DNA of 64,000 bases from an uncultured Alphaproteobacteria bacterium (GTDB taxonomy: Bacteria > Pseudomonadota > Alphaproteobacteria > UBA6615), in the NCBI GenBank assembly GCA_943787745.1, contig CALSNJ010000006.1, positions 31,692 to 95,691 of the forward strand. The letters run 5' to 3'. The notes below the pieces were generated by a model. The model was not told where the DNA came from. It ran no database searches and saw only the letters and a list, made by a program, of their open reading frames with translations. Of this stretch, positions 46,845 through 54,340 are shown in pieces (position 1 is the first letter of the stretch; each line of letters opens with the position of its first letter). The translations under genes and the position numbers were made by a program.

Positions 46845-46910
46845 GCGTGACGGAATTCTTCGACGCGCATATTCAAGAAGGAGTTTCAGACATGTCGAAC
46901 ACACAGGATA
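46845..46910 (+). promoter_or_regulatory. Block B: conserved 5' region and start of precursor 2
   Basis: GCGTGACGGAATTCTTCGAC followed by GCGCATATTCAAGAAGGAG leads to ATGTCGAACACACAGGATA. The same order occurs at 45626-45690 before precursor 1 (GCGTGACGGATATCTTCGAC, CACGCA, CAAGGAG, ATGTCGAATACACAGGATA). The shared ribosome site and first codons show common origin of the two precursor genes. Confidence 0.7.
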
Positions 46911-47224
46911 TCCTCACAGGACTGGGCGACGAAGCCCTCGATGCACCAGTGCAGCATGCGTTCGTGTGCGGGGGTCCCCTCTGCTACGTCAGCGACGAAG
47001 CGCTGGATCCGGCACCCGCGCAGGAAGCAGCTGTTTGCGTCTTCCCTGTTTGCTACGTCAGCGACGAAGCGCTGGATCCGGCACCCGCGCAGGAAGCAGC
47101 TGTTTGCGTCTTCCCTGTTTGCTACGTCAGCGACGAAGCGCTGGATCCGGCACCCGCGCAGGAAGCAGCTGTTTGCGTCTTCCCTGTTTGCTACGTCAGC
47201 GACGAAGAACTCGCCGCGCGTTAG
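46892..47224 (+). CDS. Multi-core RiPP precursor peptide 2
   Basis: 110 residues, intact frame. The N-terminal part MSNTQDILTGLGDEALDAPV matches precursor 1. Four cores follow: FVCGGPLCYV once and AVCVFPVCYV three times, each core with two Cys four residues apart. Cores are separated by the unit SDEALDPAPAQEA, and the peptide ends SDEELAAR. The last three units are perfect 69-bp DNA repeats. The cores contain no Ser or Thr, so a YcaO enzyme could heterocyclise only the cysteines. The ATG at 46892 has AAGAAGGAG upstream. There is no Gly-Gly cleavage site; SDEALD resembles the end of Nif11-type leaders (LSDEELE) without the GG. Likely substrate of the cyclodehydratase. Confidence 0.85.
   Translation: MSNTQDILTGLGDEALDAPVQHAFVCGGPLCYVSDEALDPAPAQEAAVCVFPVCYVSDEALDPAPAQEAAVCVFPVCYVSDEALDPAPAQEAAVCVFPVCYVSDEELAAR
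46982..47207 (+). repeat. Tandem 69-bp perfect repeats within precursor 2
   Basis: Units at 46982-47050, 47051-47119 and 47120-47188 are identical base for base; a fourth begins at 47189 and matches for 19 nt. Each begins TGCTACGTCAGCGACGAAG and encodes 23 residues (one spacer plus one core). The period is a multiple of three, so copy number can change without breaking the frame. Confidence 0.97.
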
Positions 47225-47253
47225 TTCTTCGCAGAATCAGTTTTGATTGTGAC

Positions 47254-47281
47254 CGGGCCGGCGAGATGTCTCGCCGGCCCG
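47254..47281 (+). terminator. Hairpin terminator after precursor 2
   Basis: Perfect 13-bp stem CGGGCCGGCGAGA / TCTCGCCGGCCCG with a 2-nt loop, followed by TTTGC. Same stem family as the hairpin after precursor 1. Confidence 0.75.
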
Positions 47282-47453
47282 TTTGCATTGAAGCTACAAG
47301 ATTCAAGTTGTCCGGCAGAGTTCTCGATTGCCGTACGGATAGCTGCGATTCTATTATCCGAAAACAATGAATTTATTTCGCCGGATTGGCATTCGGACGA
47401 AAACCCACCGCAGACCCAAATCTCATAACCGAGCCGGTTGGGGAAAAGCGTCC

Positions 47454-47936
47454 ATGGACAACACCAAAAACCTGCCTGACACCCTGCCCAATACGGTCAT
47501 GCGCGCCATCAACCGCCACGCCATCTATTCAGCGACGGGCGCGCTGATCCCGATCCCGATGATCGAGGTGGTCACCAGCACCTCCATGCAGTTCCACCTG
47601 ATTGCGCGGTTGTGCGACCTCTATGAAGTACGGTTTTCCGACCACGCGGTGAAGGCGTCTCTGGCCACCTTCGCCAGTGTTGTTCTTCCGGCAGGAAGTC
47701 TGGGTACCGCAGCCTACACGGTCGCCCGCGCGGTGCCGGTGATCGGCCCGGTTCTGGGACTGACCACAGCGCCGTTGCTGGCCGGGGCCTTTACCTTCGC
47801 CATCGGACGGGTCTTTGCCTGGCACTTCGAGACTGGTGGAACCATCGAGACCTTCAAGACAGAAGATGCGGTTGATCGCTTCAAACAGGAGTTTGCCGAC
47901 GGCAAGCGCCGGGCCGCCGCCTTCGTCCGGCCTTGA
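47454..47936 (+). CDS. DUF697 family membrane protein, copy 2
   Basis: 160 residues, intact. Homologous to copies 1 and 3 but more divergent: NRHAIYSATGALIPIPMIEV, FHLIARLCDLYEVRFSDHAV, PVIGPVLGLTTAPLLAGAFT and GRVFAWHFETGGTIETFKTE. Two hydrophobic segments (near residues 28-45 and 70-125) suggest a membrane hairpin. The start at 47454 is chosen because GGGGAAA lies upstream; the earlier in-frame ATG at 47367 adds residues not shared by the paralogues. The function of the family is unknown; association with self-protection or maturation is an inference from context only. Confidence 0.8.
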   Translation: MDNTKNLPDTLPNTVMRAINRHAIYSATGALIPIPMIEVVTSTSMQFHLIARLCDLYEVRFSDHAVKASLATFASVVLPAGSLGTAAYTVARAVPVIGPVLGLTTAPLLAGAFTFAIGRVFAWHFETGGTIETFKTEDAVDRFKQEFADGKRRAAAFVRP

Positions 47937-48110
47937 AGCCATCCCACGCAATGTCAAAACACGCTGTTCGCGCATCTCACGGAGATTGTCATTGCTCACC
48001 CCTCAGACAGGCGACTACACTTAACCTCTCTCATTTGAGCATTGCTGAAGAGCAATGGATATCAGACCGCCCTCCGGGCGTGCTCTTGAGACTTACCGAA
48101 AGGACAGATC

Positions 48111-48620
48111 ATGGCCACAGCAGCGACTGCCGAAGTTGTCGATGAAGACGAAATTGCCGGAGGCCCGGTGATCGACGATTTGCCCGCCGCCGTAAACAAA
48201 ATCATTCACCGCCACGCCGCCTATGCAGCAGCCGGCGGACTGATCCCCATCCCCCTGATCGAAGTTGTCACCAGCGGCACCATTCAGATCCGGATGATCG
48301 CCAAGCTTTGCGATATGTACGAAGTGCCCTTCTCGGAGAACGCCATCAAGGCTTCGGTCGCCACGCTTGTGGGCTCCCTGCTGCCGGTCAGCAGCCTCGG
48401 ATACACCGTGCTCAGCTTCTCCCGCGCAGTACCGGTGGTTGGACCGATCCTCGGGCTGGCAACCATTCCCGCGCTCGCCGCGGCCGCCACATGGGCTGTC
48501 GGGCGTGTCTTCGCGTGGCACTTTGCCGAGGGCGGCACGCTGGACGACTTTGACGCCGAAAGCGCCAAGGACGACTTCAAACGTGAGTTCGAAGAGGGCA
48601 AGAGCAAGGCCGCCAGTTAG
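48111..48620 (+). CDS. DUF697 family membrane protein, copy 3
   Basis: 169 residues, intact. After an acidic N-terminus (DEDEIAGGPVIDDLPAAV) it carries the shared core: HRHAAYAAAGGLIPIPLIEV, IQIRMIAKLCDMYEVPFSEN, PVVGPILGLATIPALAAAAT, AVGRVFAWHFAEGGTLDDFD and a charged C-terminal helix. Closest to copy 1. ATG 48111 has AAAGGA upstream. A separate 5' region of about 170 bp unrelated to block A precedes it. Convergent with the RND pump gene. Confidence 0.82.
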   Translation: MATAATAEVVDEDEIAGGPVIDDLPAAVNKIIHRHAAYAAAGGLIPIPLIEVVTSGTIQIRMIAKLCDMYEVPFSENAIKASVATLVGSLLPVSSLGYTVLSFSRAVPVVGPILGLATIPALAAAATWAVGRVFAWHFAEGGTLDDFDAESAKDDFKREFEEGKSKAAS

Positions 48621-48660
48621 GCCCTCTCACGCGTTCCCAATCGGCTTCTGAAATAGTTTT

Positions 48661-48688
48661 CGGGCCGGCAGGATTTCCTGCCGGCCCG
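48661..48688. terminator. Hairpin between the third DUF697 gene and the RND pump
   Basis: Perfect 13-bp stem CGGGCCGGCAGGA / TCCTGCCGGCCCG with a 2-nt loop. It shares the CGGGCCGG stem with the two precursor hairpins, but no T-run follows it on either strand, so termination is less certain. It lies between convergent genes. Confidence 0.5.
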
Positions 48689-48733
48689 AATAGATTCGAA
48701 GGCTATTTCTGTCACACCAGAACCGGATCGACG

Positions 48734-51700
48734 TCAGGCCGTCTCCGGTTCAGCTACGTTTCCAGTTCCGGCCATGCCGCTCCGGTCGCGCGCCAGTAGC
48801 GTGTAGATCGCCGGCGTCACAAACAGGGTGAACAACGTGCCGACGGTCATTCCGGCGGCAATCACCAGCCCGATACCAAAGCGGCTGCTGGCCCCCGCAC
48901 CCGTTGCGATCAGCAACGGCACCATTGCCACCACCATCGAGGCGGTGGTCATCAGGATCGGTCGCAGACGTACAGCCGCCGCTTCCTCGATCGCTTCGCG
49001 CCGGGTCACACCTTCTTCTTCCTGCATCTTGTTGGCAAATTCGACCATCAGGATGCCGTGCTTGGAGATCAACCCGATCAACGTCACCAAACCGATCTGC
49101 GTATAGATGTTGATTGAGGTCATCCCGGTTGCGCTCAACAGATAGACCGGGAGCAGCGCACCAAACATCGAGGTCGGCAACGCGATCAGAATGATGAAGG
49201 GGTCACGGAAGCTTTCAAACTGCGCGGCCAGCACCAGATAGATCACGATCAGCGCAAACACGAAGGCGATCATCAGGCTCGCGCCTTCCTGCTCGAACTG
49301 ACGGCTCTGTCCCTTGAAGTCGAAGGAATAACCTTCCGGGAAGGTCTGCGCAGCCGTCGTCCTCAGAAATTCCAGCGCATCGCCGAGCGTCCGCCCCGGA
49401 AAGGGCACACCCGAGAGCGTGGCCGAATTGAGCTGCTGGAATGAGGACAGACTGTTGGGCTGCACGGTTTCAGATAGTGATGTGACAGCCGAAAGTGGGA
49501 CCAGTTCACCACCACTCGTGCGCACATGATATCGCGAGAGCCAATCCTTGGTCAGGCGGAAGTCACGTGGGACCTGGGGGATAACCTCGTAGCTGCGGCC
49601 ATAGAGATTGAAGAAATTTACATCATTGCCACCCAGCAGCGTGCTGAGTGAGACCCCGATATCCTGCATCGAGATGCCCAGCAAGTTGGCCTTGTCGGAA
49701 TCAATATCGAGCTGGATCTGAGGCGAGTTGAACTTCAGGTCACTGTCGGTGAACAGGAACATGCCGCTCTGCTGCGCGACGCGCTGCAGCTCCTGAACCA
49801 CCTGGGCGAGTTCGGTGAATTCATTCGTGGTCGTGATCACGAACTGGACGGGTGTGCCGCCGGTGGAGCCGGGCAGTGGCGGTGGCTGGAACGCAATCAC
49901 CTGTGCATTGGGTTCACGGTTGAATATCGGAGTCAGCTCCGCCAGAGACTCTGCCGCTGATTTATCGCGTTCCGCCCAGGGTTTGAGCAGGAAGCCCGCA
50001 AAGGCAGAATTCACCGCCGGTGACCCGTTGATCGCAAAGACATGCTCCACTTCGGCGCGCGGCAAAATCAAGTTCGCCAGCCGTCCCGTCGTGTCTTCAA
50101 GGTAATCCAGATTGGTGCCCTCGGGGGCCTGAACCAGCGAGAACACGATGCCCTGATCTTCCTGTGGAGCCAACTCGTTCGGGGTCGAAACAAATAGCAG
50201 ACCGGTGGCAACCACCACGGCGAGCAACACCAGAACGGTCATGGCGCGGAAATTGAGCGTCTTGGAAAGGCGCGAACGAAAGGTTTCCTTCAGCCCTTCA
50301 AACACGCGATCAATGAATTGCGCAAACTTACCGTCATTTGACTGGGCGGTCAGCAACTGCGCGCACATCATCGGTGACAAGGTCAGCGCGACCACCCCCG
50401 AGACGACCACGGCCCCGGCCAGAGTCAGCGCGAACTCCCGAAACAACGCGCCGGTCAAACCCGCAACAAGGGCAATCGGCGTATATACGGCGGCCAGCGT
50501 CACGGTCATGGTGACGACCGGCATGGCGATTTCGCGCGCGCCGCGCAAGGCGGCATCAACGGGTCGCAGCCCGTCCTCGATATGCCGGTAGATGTTTTCC
50601 ACGACAACGATCGCGTCATCGACCACGAGTCCAATGGCCAGAACCAGCGCCAGCAGGGTCAGCAGGTTGATGGAGAATCCGAACAACTGCAGGACCACGA
50701 GCACCCCGATCAGGGATAACGGGATCGTCACAATCGGAATCAGGGTCGCCCGCAGGTTCCCAAGGAACAGGAAGATCACGACGATAACGATCAGCGCGGC
50801 TTCAATCAGAGTTGTCACAACCTCGTCGATGGACGCCCGGATGAACTCGGTCGAGTCATAGGCAATATCGGCCGTCATCCCGGTCGGCAGATCGCGGACC
50901 ACTTCGGGGAACAGCGTGCGGATATCCTCGATCACCGTCAGCGGGTTGGCTGTGGGCGTCGAGAAAATTCCGACAAAGACAGCCTTCTGCCCATCAAACG
51001 CCGAGGACGAATCCGAACTCTTCGGCCCGAGCCGAACATCGGCAATATCACTGATCCGGATCAGGGTTTCGCCACGGGTGGACACAACCAGATTGGAAAA
51101 TGCCTCGGCAGAGTCGAGTGACGTTTCGGCATTGATGCTGGTCTTGACGAAATCACCTTTGATCTCACCGGCCGCTGATGTGAAGTTGTTCCGCGCCAGC
51201 GCCGAAGAGACATCGACCGGGGTCACACCAAACGCGGCCATCCGTACGGGGTCGAGCCACACACGCATGGCAAAGGTCTGACCACCCAGAATTTGCGCAT
51301 TCGCGACACCGTCCACAGTCTGGAACTTGGGCTGGGCCACGCGCGTGATGTAGTCGGTGATCTGGGGCGGTGTCATCACGTCCGAATTGAACGAGAGATA
51401 CATCAATGCTGTGCTCTCACCCGTCTGTTTCGAGACCACCGGATCCGATGCCGCATCTGGCAGGAGACCGCGGACCTGATTGACCTTTGACAGCACATCG
51501 GTAGCCGCCCGGTCCGCATCCGCATTGAGTTTGAGATTCAGAGTGACTGTTGAAACATTCTGCGCAGATGTCGAAACCAGCGTGTCGATGCCTTCCGCAC
51601 TGGCCACGGCCTGCTCAATCTGCGTCGTGATGAATCCCTTGATTACATCTGCATTGGCGCCCGGATAGGCCGTCGTCACCGTGATGGTGGTGTTGGAAAT

Positions 51701-51817
51701 CTCGGGGTACTGGCGGATCTGCAGCGAGAATGCGGCCTGCAAGCCAATCAGGAGGATCAGCAGGCTGACAACTGACGACAGAACCGGCCGGCGAACAAAA
51801 AGGTCAGTGAATGACAT
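48734..51817 (-). CDS. RND multidrug efflux permease (HAE1 family)
   Basis: 1027-residue proton-driven exporter, inner-membrane part of a tripartite pump. The start MSFTDLFVRRPVLSSVVSLL is typical. Proton-relay Asp pair in AIGLVVDDAIVVVENIYRHI, the transmembrane Lys in GLISKHGILMVEFANKMQEE, and ASSRFGIGLVIAAGMTVGTL are all present. Two large periplasmic loops and twelve helices fit the family. The membrane-fusion gene is 8 nt upstream on the same strand. No outer-membrane channel gene is in the window. Confidence 0.93.
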   Translation of the reverse strand: MSFTDLFVRRPVLSSVVSLLILLIGLQAAFSLQIRQYPEISNTTITVTTAYPGANADVIKGFITTQIEQAVASAEGIDTLVSTSAQNVSTVTLNLKLNADADRAATDVLSKVNQVRGLLPDAASDPVVSKQTGESTALMYLSFNSDVMTPPQITDYITRVAQPKFQTVDGVANAQILGGQTFAMRVWLDPVRMAAFGVTPVDVSSALARNNFTSAAGEIKGDFVKTSINAETSLDSAEAFSNLVVSTRGETLIRISDIADVRLGPKSSDSSSAFDGQKAVFVGIFSTPTANPLTVIEDIRTLFPEVVRDLPTGMTADIAYDSTEFIRASIDEVVTTLIEAALIVIVVIFLFLGNLRATLIPIVTIPLSLIGVLVVLQLFGFSINLLTLLALVLAIGLVVDDAIVVVENIYRHIEDGLRPVDAALRGAREIAMPVVTMTVTLAAVYTPIALVAGLTGALFREFALTLAGAVVVSGVVALTLSPMMCAQLLTAQSNDGKFAQFIDRVFEGLKETFRSRLSKTLNFRAMTVLVLLAVVVATGLLFVSTPNELAPQEDQGIVFSLVQAPEGTNLDYLEDTTGRLANLILPRAEVEHVFAINGSPAVNSAFAGFLLKPWAERDKSAAESLAELTPIFNREPNAQVIAFQPPPLPGSTGGTPVQFVITTTNEFTELAQVVQELQRVAQQSGMFLFTDSDLKFNSPQIQLDIDSDKANLLGISMQDIGVSLSTLLGGNDVNFFNLYGRSYEVIPQVPRDFRLTKDWLSRYHVRTSGGELVPLSAVTSLSETVQPNSLSSFQQLNSATLSGVPFPGRTLGDALEFLRTTAAQTFPEGYSFDFKGQSRQFEQEGASLMIAFVFALIVIYLVLAAQFESFRDPFIILIALPTSMFGALLPVYLLSATGMTSINIYTQIGLVTLIGLISKHGILMVEFANKMQEEEGVTRREAIEEAAAVRLRPILMTTASMVVAMVPLLIATGAGASSRFGIGLVIAAGMTVGTLFTLFVTPAIYTLLARDRSGMAGTGNVAEPETA

Positions 51818-51825
51818 TGCGCGCC

Positions 51826-52995
51826 TCAGGGTTTGGGTCGTTCAGAGGGCGCCTTGAGTGGCGGGACCTTCGAAAGGGTGACCTTCTGACCGTTGAAGAT
51901 CTTGTTCTGGCCGCCCGTCACAACATGCTCACCGGCTTTGACGCCATCAACAACGACAATCTGGTCGCCGCGCTGCTCACCCAGCGTCACACGCCGCTGC
52001 TCAAGGGTGTATTTGGGTGGTTCGGATTTGGCATCGGTAGCCGCCTCCTTCTTGTCGTTCTCTGCGCCCGAAGCATCAGGCTTGGCCACAAAGACGGTGT
52101 CCCCGAACAGGCTGTAGGTGATGGCCGTTCGACGGATCGCAACAACGTCCTGCGCTTTGGGTTCCATCACACGGACATTGGCGAACATGCCCGGAAGAAG
52201 CTGCTTGGCCGGATTGGCCAACTCGGCCCGCACAAGAATATTTCGGGTCGATTGTTCCACCTGGGAATCGATGGTCGTGACCTTGCCGTTGAACGTGCCT
52301 TTCGGAAAGGCATCAACACGCAATTCGACGTCGTCACCCACACTGATCAGATCAAGCTGTTGCTCGGGAACCGGAAAGTCCACATAGATCGGATCAAGTT
52401 GCTGCAAGCTCACGAGCACCGTACCGGCTGACACATACTGCCCGAGATCGACCTTGCGAATGCCCAACCGCCCGCTGAACGGGGCCAGAATGGATTTCTC
52501 TGCAATCAAAGCACGGATGCGCTCAACCTCGGCAGCATCGCTGTCGCGTGAGGCGATGGCCGTATCATAGTTGCTGCGTGAGGTGTTGCCACGATCCAGC
52601 AACTCTCGCTGGCGCTTCAGGCTGACCTGACTGTTCCGGAGCTGTGCCTGCGCAGCCTTGAGCGAAGCCTGCTCAGTACCGTCATCCAGTTCGATGAGCA
52701 AAGTGCCCACCTCGATTTCTTCACCGGACTTGAACCCAATGCTCTGCACGATGCCGGGGGTTTCCGGGGCCACGTCGATTCCCTGCACCGCCGACAGGGT
52801 TCCAATCGCCGGCACAGCGCGCCGCCAGGATTCCGCCGTCGCCACTTCTGTGACAACCTCTGACGTCGGCTGCGCTTTGCCCAAAATGGCCTTCTTGATG
52901 ATCTCGGGTTTCATCACATACTCAAAATATGCGAACCCACCGATCACCCCGGCCAAAAGGATGAAGACGACACCCAGAAGAATAGGTTTTTTCAT
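51826..52995 (-). CDS. RND periplasmic adaptor (membrane-fusion) protein
   Basis: 389-residue adaptor linking the RND permease to an outer-membrane channel. It begins with an N-terminal signal-anchor (MKKPILLGVVFILLAGVIGG), then shows a barrel-sandwich and alpha-hairpin region (EIEVGTLLIELDDGTEQASL and QVSLKRQRELLDRGNTSRSN) and beta-barrel segments (YVSAGTVLVSLQQLDPIYVD). The C-terminal part is DGVKAGEHVVTGGQNKIFNG, ending in a Lys/Pro tail. The start at 52995 puts the anchor at the N-terminus. Same operon as the permease. Confidence 0.92.
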   Translation of the reverse strand: MKKPILLGVVFILLAGVIGGFAYFEYVMKPEIIKKAILGKAQPTSEVVTEVATAESWRRAVPAIGTLSAVQGIDVAPETPGIVQSIGFKSGEEIEVGTLLIELDDGTEQASLKAAQAQLRNSQVSLKRQRELLDRGNTSRSNYDTAIASRDSDAAEVERIRALIAEKSILAPFSGRLGIRKVDLGQYVSAGTVLVSLQQLDPIYVDFPVPEQQLDLISVGDDVELRVDAFPKGTFNGKVTTIDSQVEQSTRNILVRAELANPAKQLLPGMFANVRVMEPKAQDVVAIRRTAITYSLFGDTVFVAKPDASGAENDKKEAATDAKSEPPKYTLEQRRVTLGEQRGDQIVVVDGVKAGEHVVTGGQNKIFNGQKVTLSKVPPLKAPSERPKP

Positions 52996-53126
52996 AACAG
53001 TCCGATCTAAATTGCCTGAATCGCAATCGCGCGCAGTGTAGCGCATTCTCGCACGGAATTGATATTTGAATTGACCTGAAACGTTACGAAGATGTGGCCA
53101 TGTAACAAAGCGAGAGGCCAAGGGCC

Positions 53127-53540
53127 TTATTCGCTGGCCCCATCCTTATCGCCCCGATGGGCACTGCCCCTGCGAAGCTCTTCCGGGGGTGTCCCGTTTA
53201 ACCTGCGACCGTCGGCATCATATTTTTCAGAGAGCTCGTCGAAGCGCGTTTTCGTCCAAAGGGGCGAACCTGAAAGATAGCCCGCGCGCCCAAGCAAATG
53301 GGCGGCAATGGGTGCGGTAAACAACAGAAACAAAATGCCTGCGATGGCGCGCGCGGCAACCTGAAGCTGCTGTGCGTCCAGCGCCAGAGCCAGAAGCACC
53401 AGTCCTGCGCCCAGCGTTCCCGCTTTCGTGGCTGCATGCATGCGCAAATAAACATCCGGAAGCCGGAACAATCCGATTCCGGCAATCAGCGCAAACGCCG
53501 CCCCGAGCAGAATGAAGATACCGCTGATGAAGTCGATCAC
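53127..53540 (-). CDS. mnhG: Mrp antiporter subunit G
   Basis: 137 residues, three membrane helices; IGLFRLPDVYLRMHAATKAG is the MnhG/PhaG signature. A charged tail of about 40 residues extends the normal length. Last gene of the mnhABCDEFG operon; its start overlaps the mnhF stop by 4 nt. The Mrp complex exchanges Na+ (or K+) for protons and needs all subunits. Confidence 0.92.
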   Translation of the reverse strand: MIDFISGIFILLGAAFALIAGIGLFRLPDVYLRMHAATKAGTLGAGLVLLALALDAQQLQVAARAIAGILFLLFTAPIAAHLLGRAGYLSGSPLWTKTRFDELSEKYDADGRRLNGTPPEELRRGSAHRGDKDGASE

Positions 53541-53866
53541 GAATCATCTCCTTCATCCGGGACATCCGAACCACGACGTTCCGCGAGGGCTCCGCGATAG
53601 ATGTAACGCGCAAACGCAACCGTCGCGAGAAAGCCGATCAAGGCCAGCGCAATCGCCACGTCGAGATAGGCATACACGCCCGTTGAAAGCGAGAACACAC
53701 CGATGAACACAATTCCGAGCAATGCCATCATGTCCAGCGACACCACACGATCCGCCAATGTCGGGCCGCGCAGCAACCGAAACACGGTCAGCGCAAAGGA
53801 CATCATGATCGCCACATAGGCGATGTCGATGGACCATTCCAGGAACTGTGCACCGAATTCAGCCAT
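53537..53866 (-). CDS. mnhF: Mrp antiporter subunit F
   Basis: 109 residues with three helices; the conserved stretch RGPTLADRVVSLDMMALLGI marks MrpF. The ATG at 53866 is preferred to a GTG one codon earlier. It is 3 nt after the mnhE stop and overlaps mnhG by 4 nt. Confidence 0.92.
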   Translation of the reverse strand: MAEFGAQFLEWSIDIAYVAIMMSFALTVFRLLRGPTLADRVVSLDMMALLGIVFIGVFSLSTGVYAYLDVAIALALIGFLATVAFARYIYRGALAERRGSDVPDEGDDS

Positions 53867-53869
53867 CAC

Positions 53870-54340
53870 CTACTCCATCACGTCCAGGATGCGGCGTTCG
53901 AAGCCGTCGCGAATTTCCTGCCGCAAGGCGTCGGGATCATCAACATCCATCGCGTGAATATAGAGCGTCGAGCGGTCGGTCGACACGTCGACGCTCAGGG
54001 TGCCCGGTGTCAGGCTGATCAAATTGGCCAGCAGCATGATCTCACCCTCTTTCTGGACCTCCAGCGGCAGGGCGATGATGGCTGGGCGGAATGTCATATT
54101 CGGCCGCAGCGTGTCCCGGGCCACACGAAATGCCGAGAGGAGGAGTTCGAGTAGAAACAGGCCCGCCAGTGCCAATGCCCGGCCTGGACGGTTGAAATTC
54201 CGCGGATTGAAACGGTCACGGACAAGCCAAAGAGAAAAGAAGCCCAGCACAAATCCGAACAGCAGATTGCCGGGCGCAAAGCTCGTTGTCACAGCACCCC
54301 AGACCAGGGCCAGAACGATGTTGACGAGAAACAGGTTCAT
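53870..54340 (-). CDS. mnhE: Mrp antiporter subunit E
   Basis: 156 residues: two N-terminal helices (NIVLALVWGAVTTSFAPGNL) followed by a cytoplasmic domain with ANLISLTPGTLSVDVSTDRS, characteristic of MnhE. Overlaps mnhD by 4 nt. Confidence 0.93.
   Translation of the reverse strand: MNLFLVNIVLALVWGAVTTSFAPGNLLFGFVLGFFSLWLVRDRFNPRNFNRPGRALALAGLFLLELLLSAFRVARDTLRPNMTFRPAIIALPLEVQKEGEIMLLANLISLTPGTLSVDVSTDRSTLYIHAMDVDDPDALRQEIRDGFERRILDVME

Noticed and set aside
46982..47207. Regular repeats that might be a CRISPR array
   Set aside because: The repeats are directly adjacent with no variable spacers, encode protein in frame, and no cas genes are nearby.
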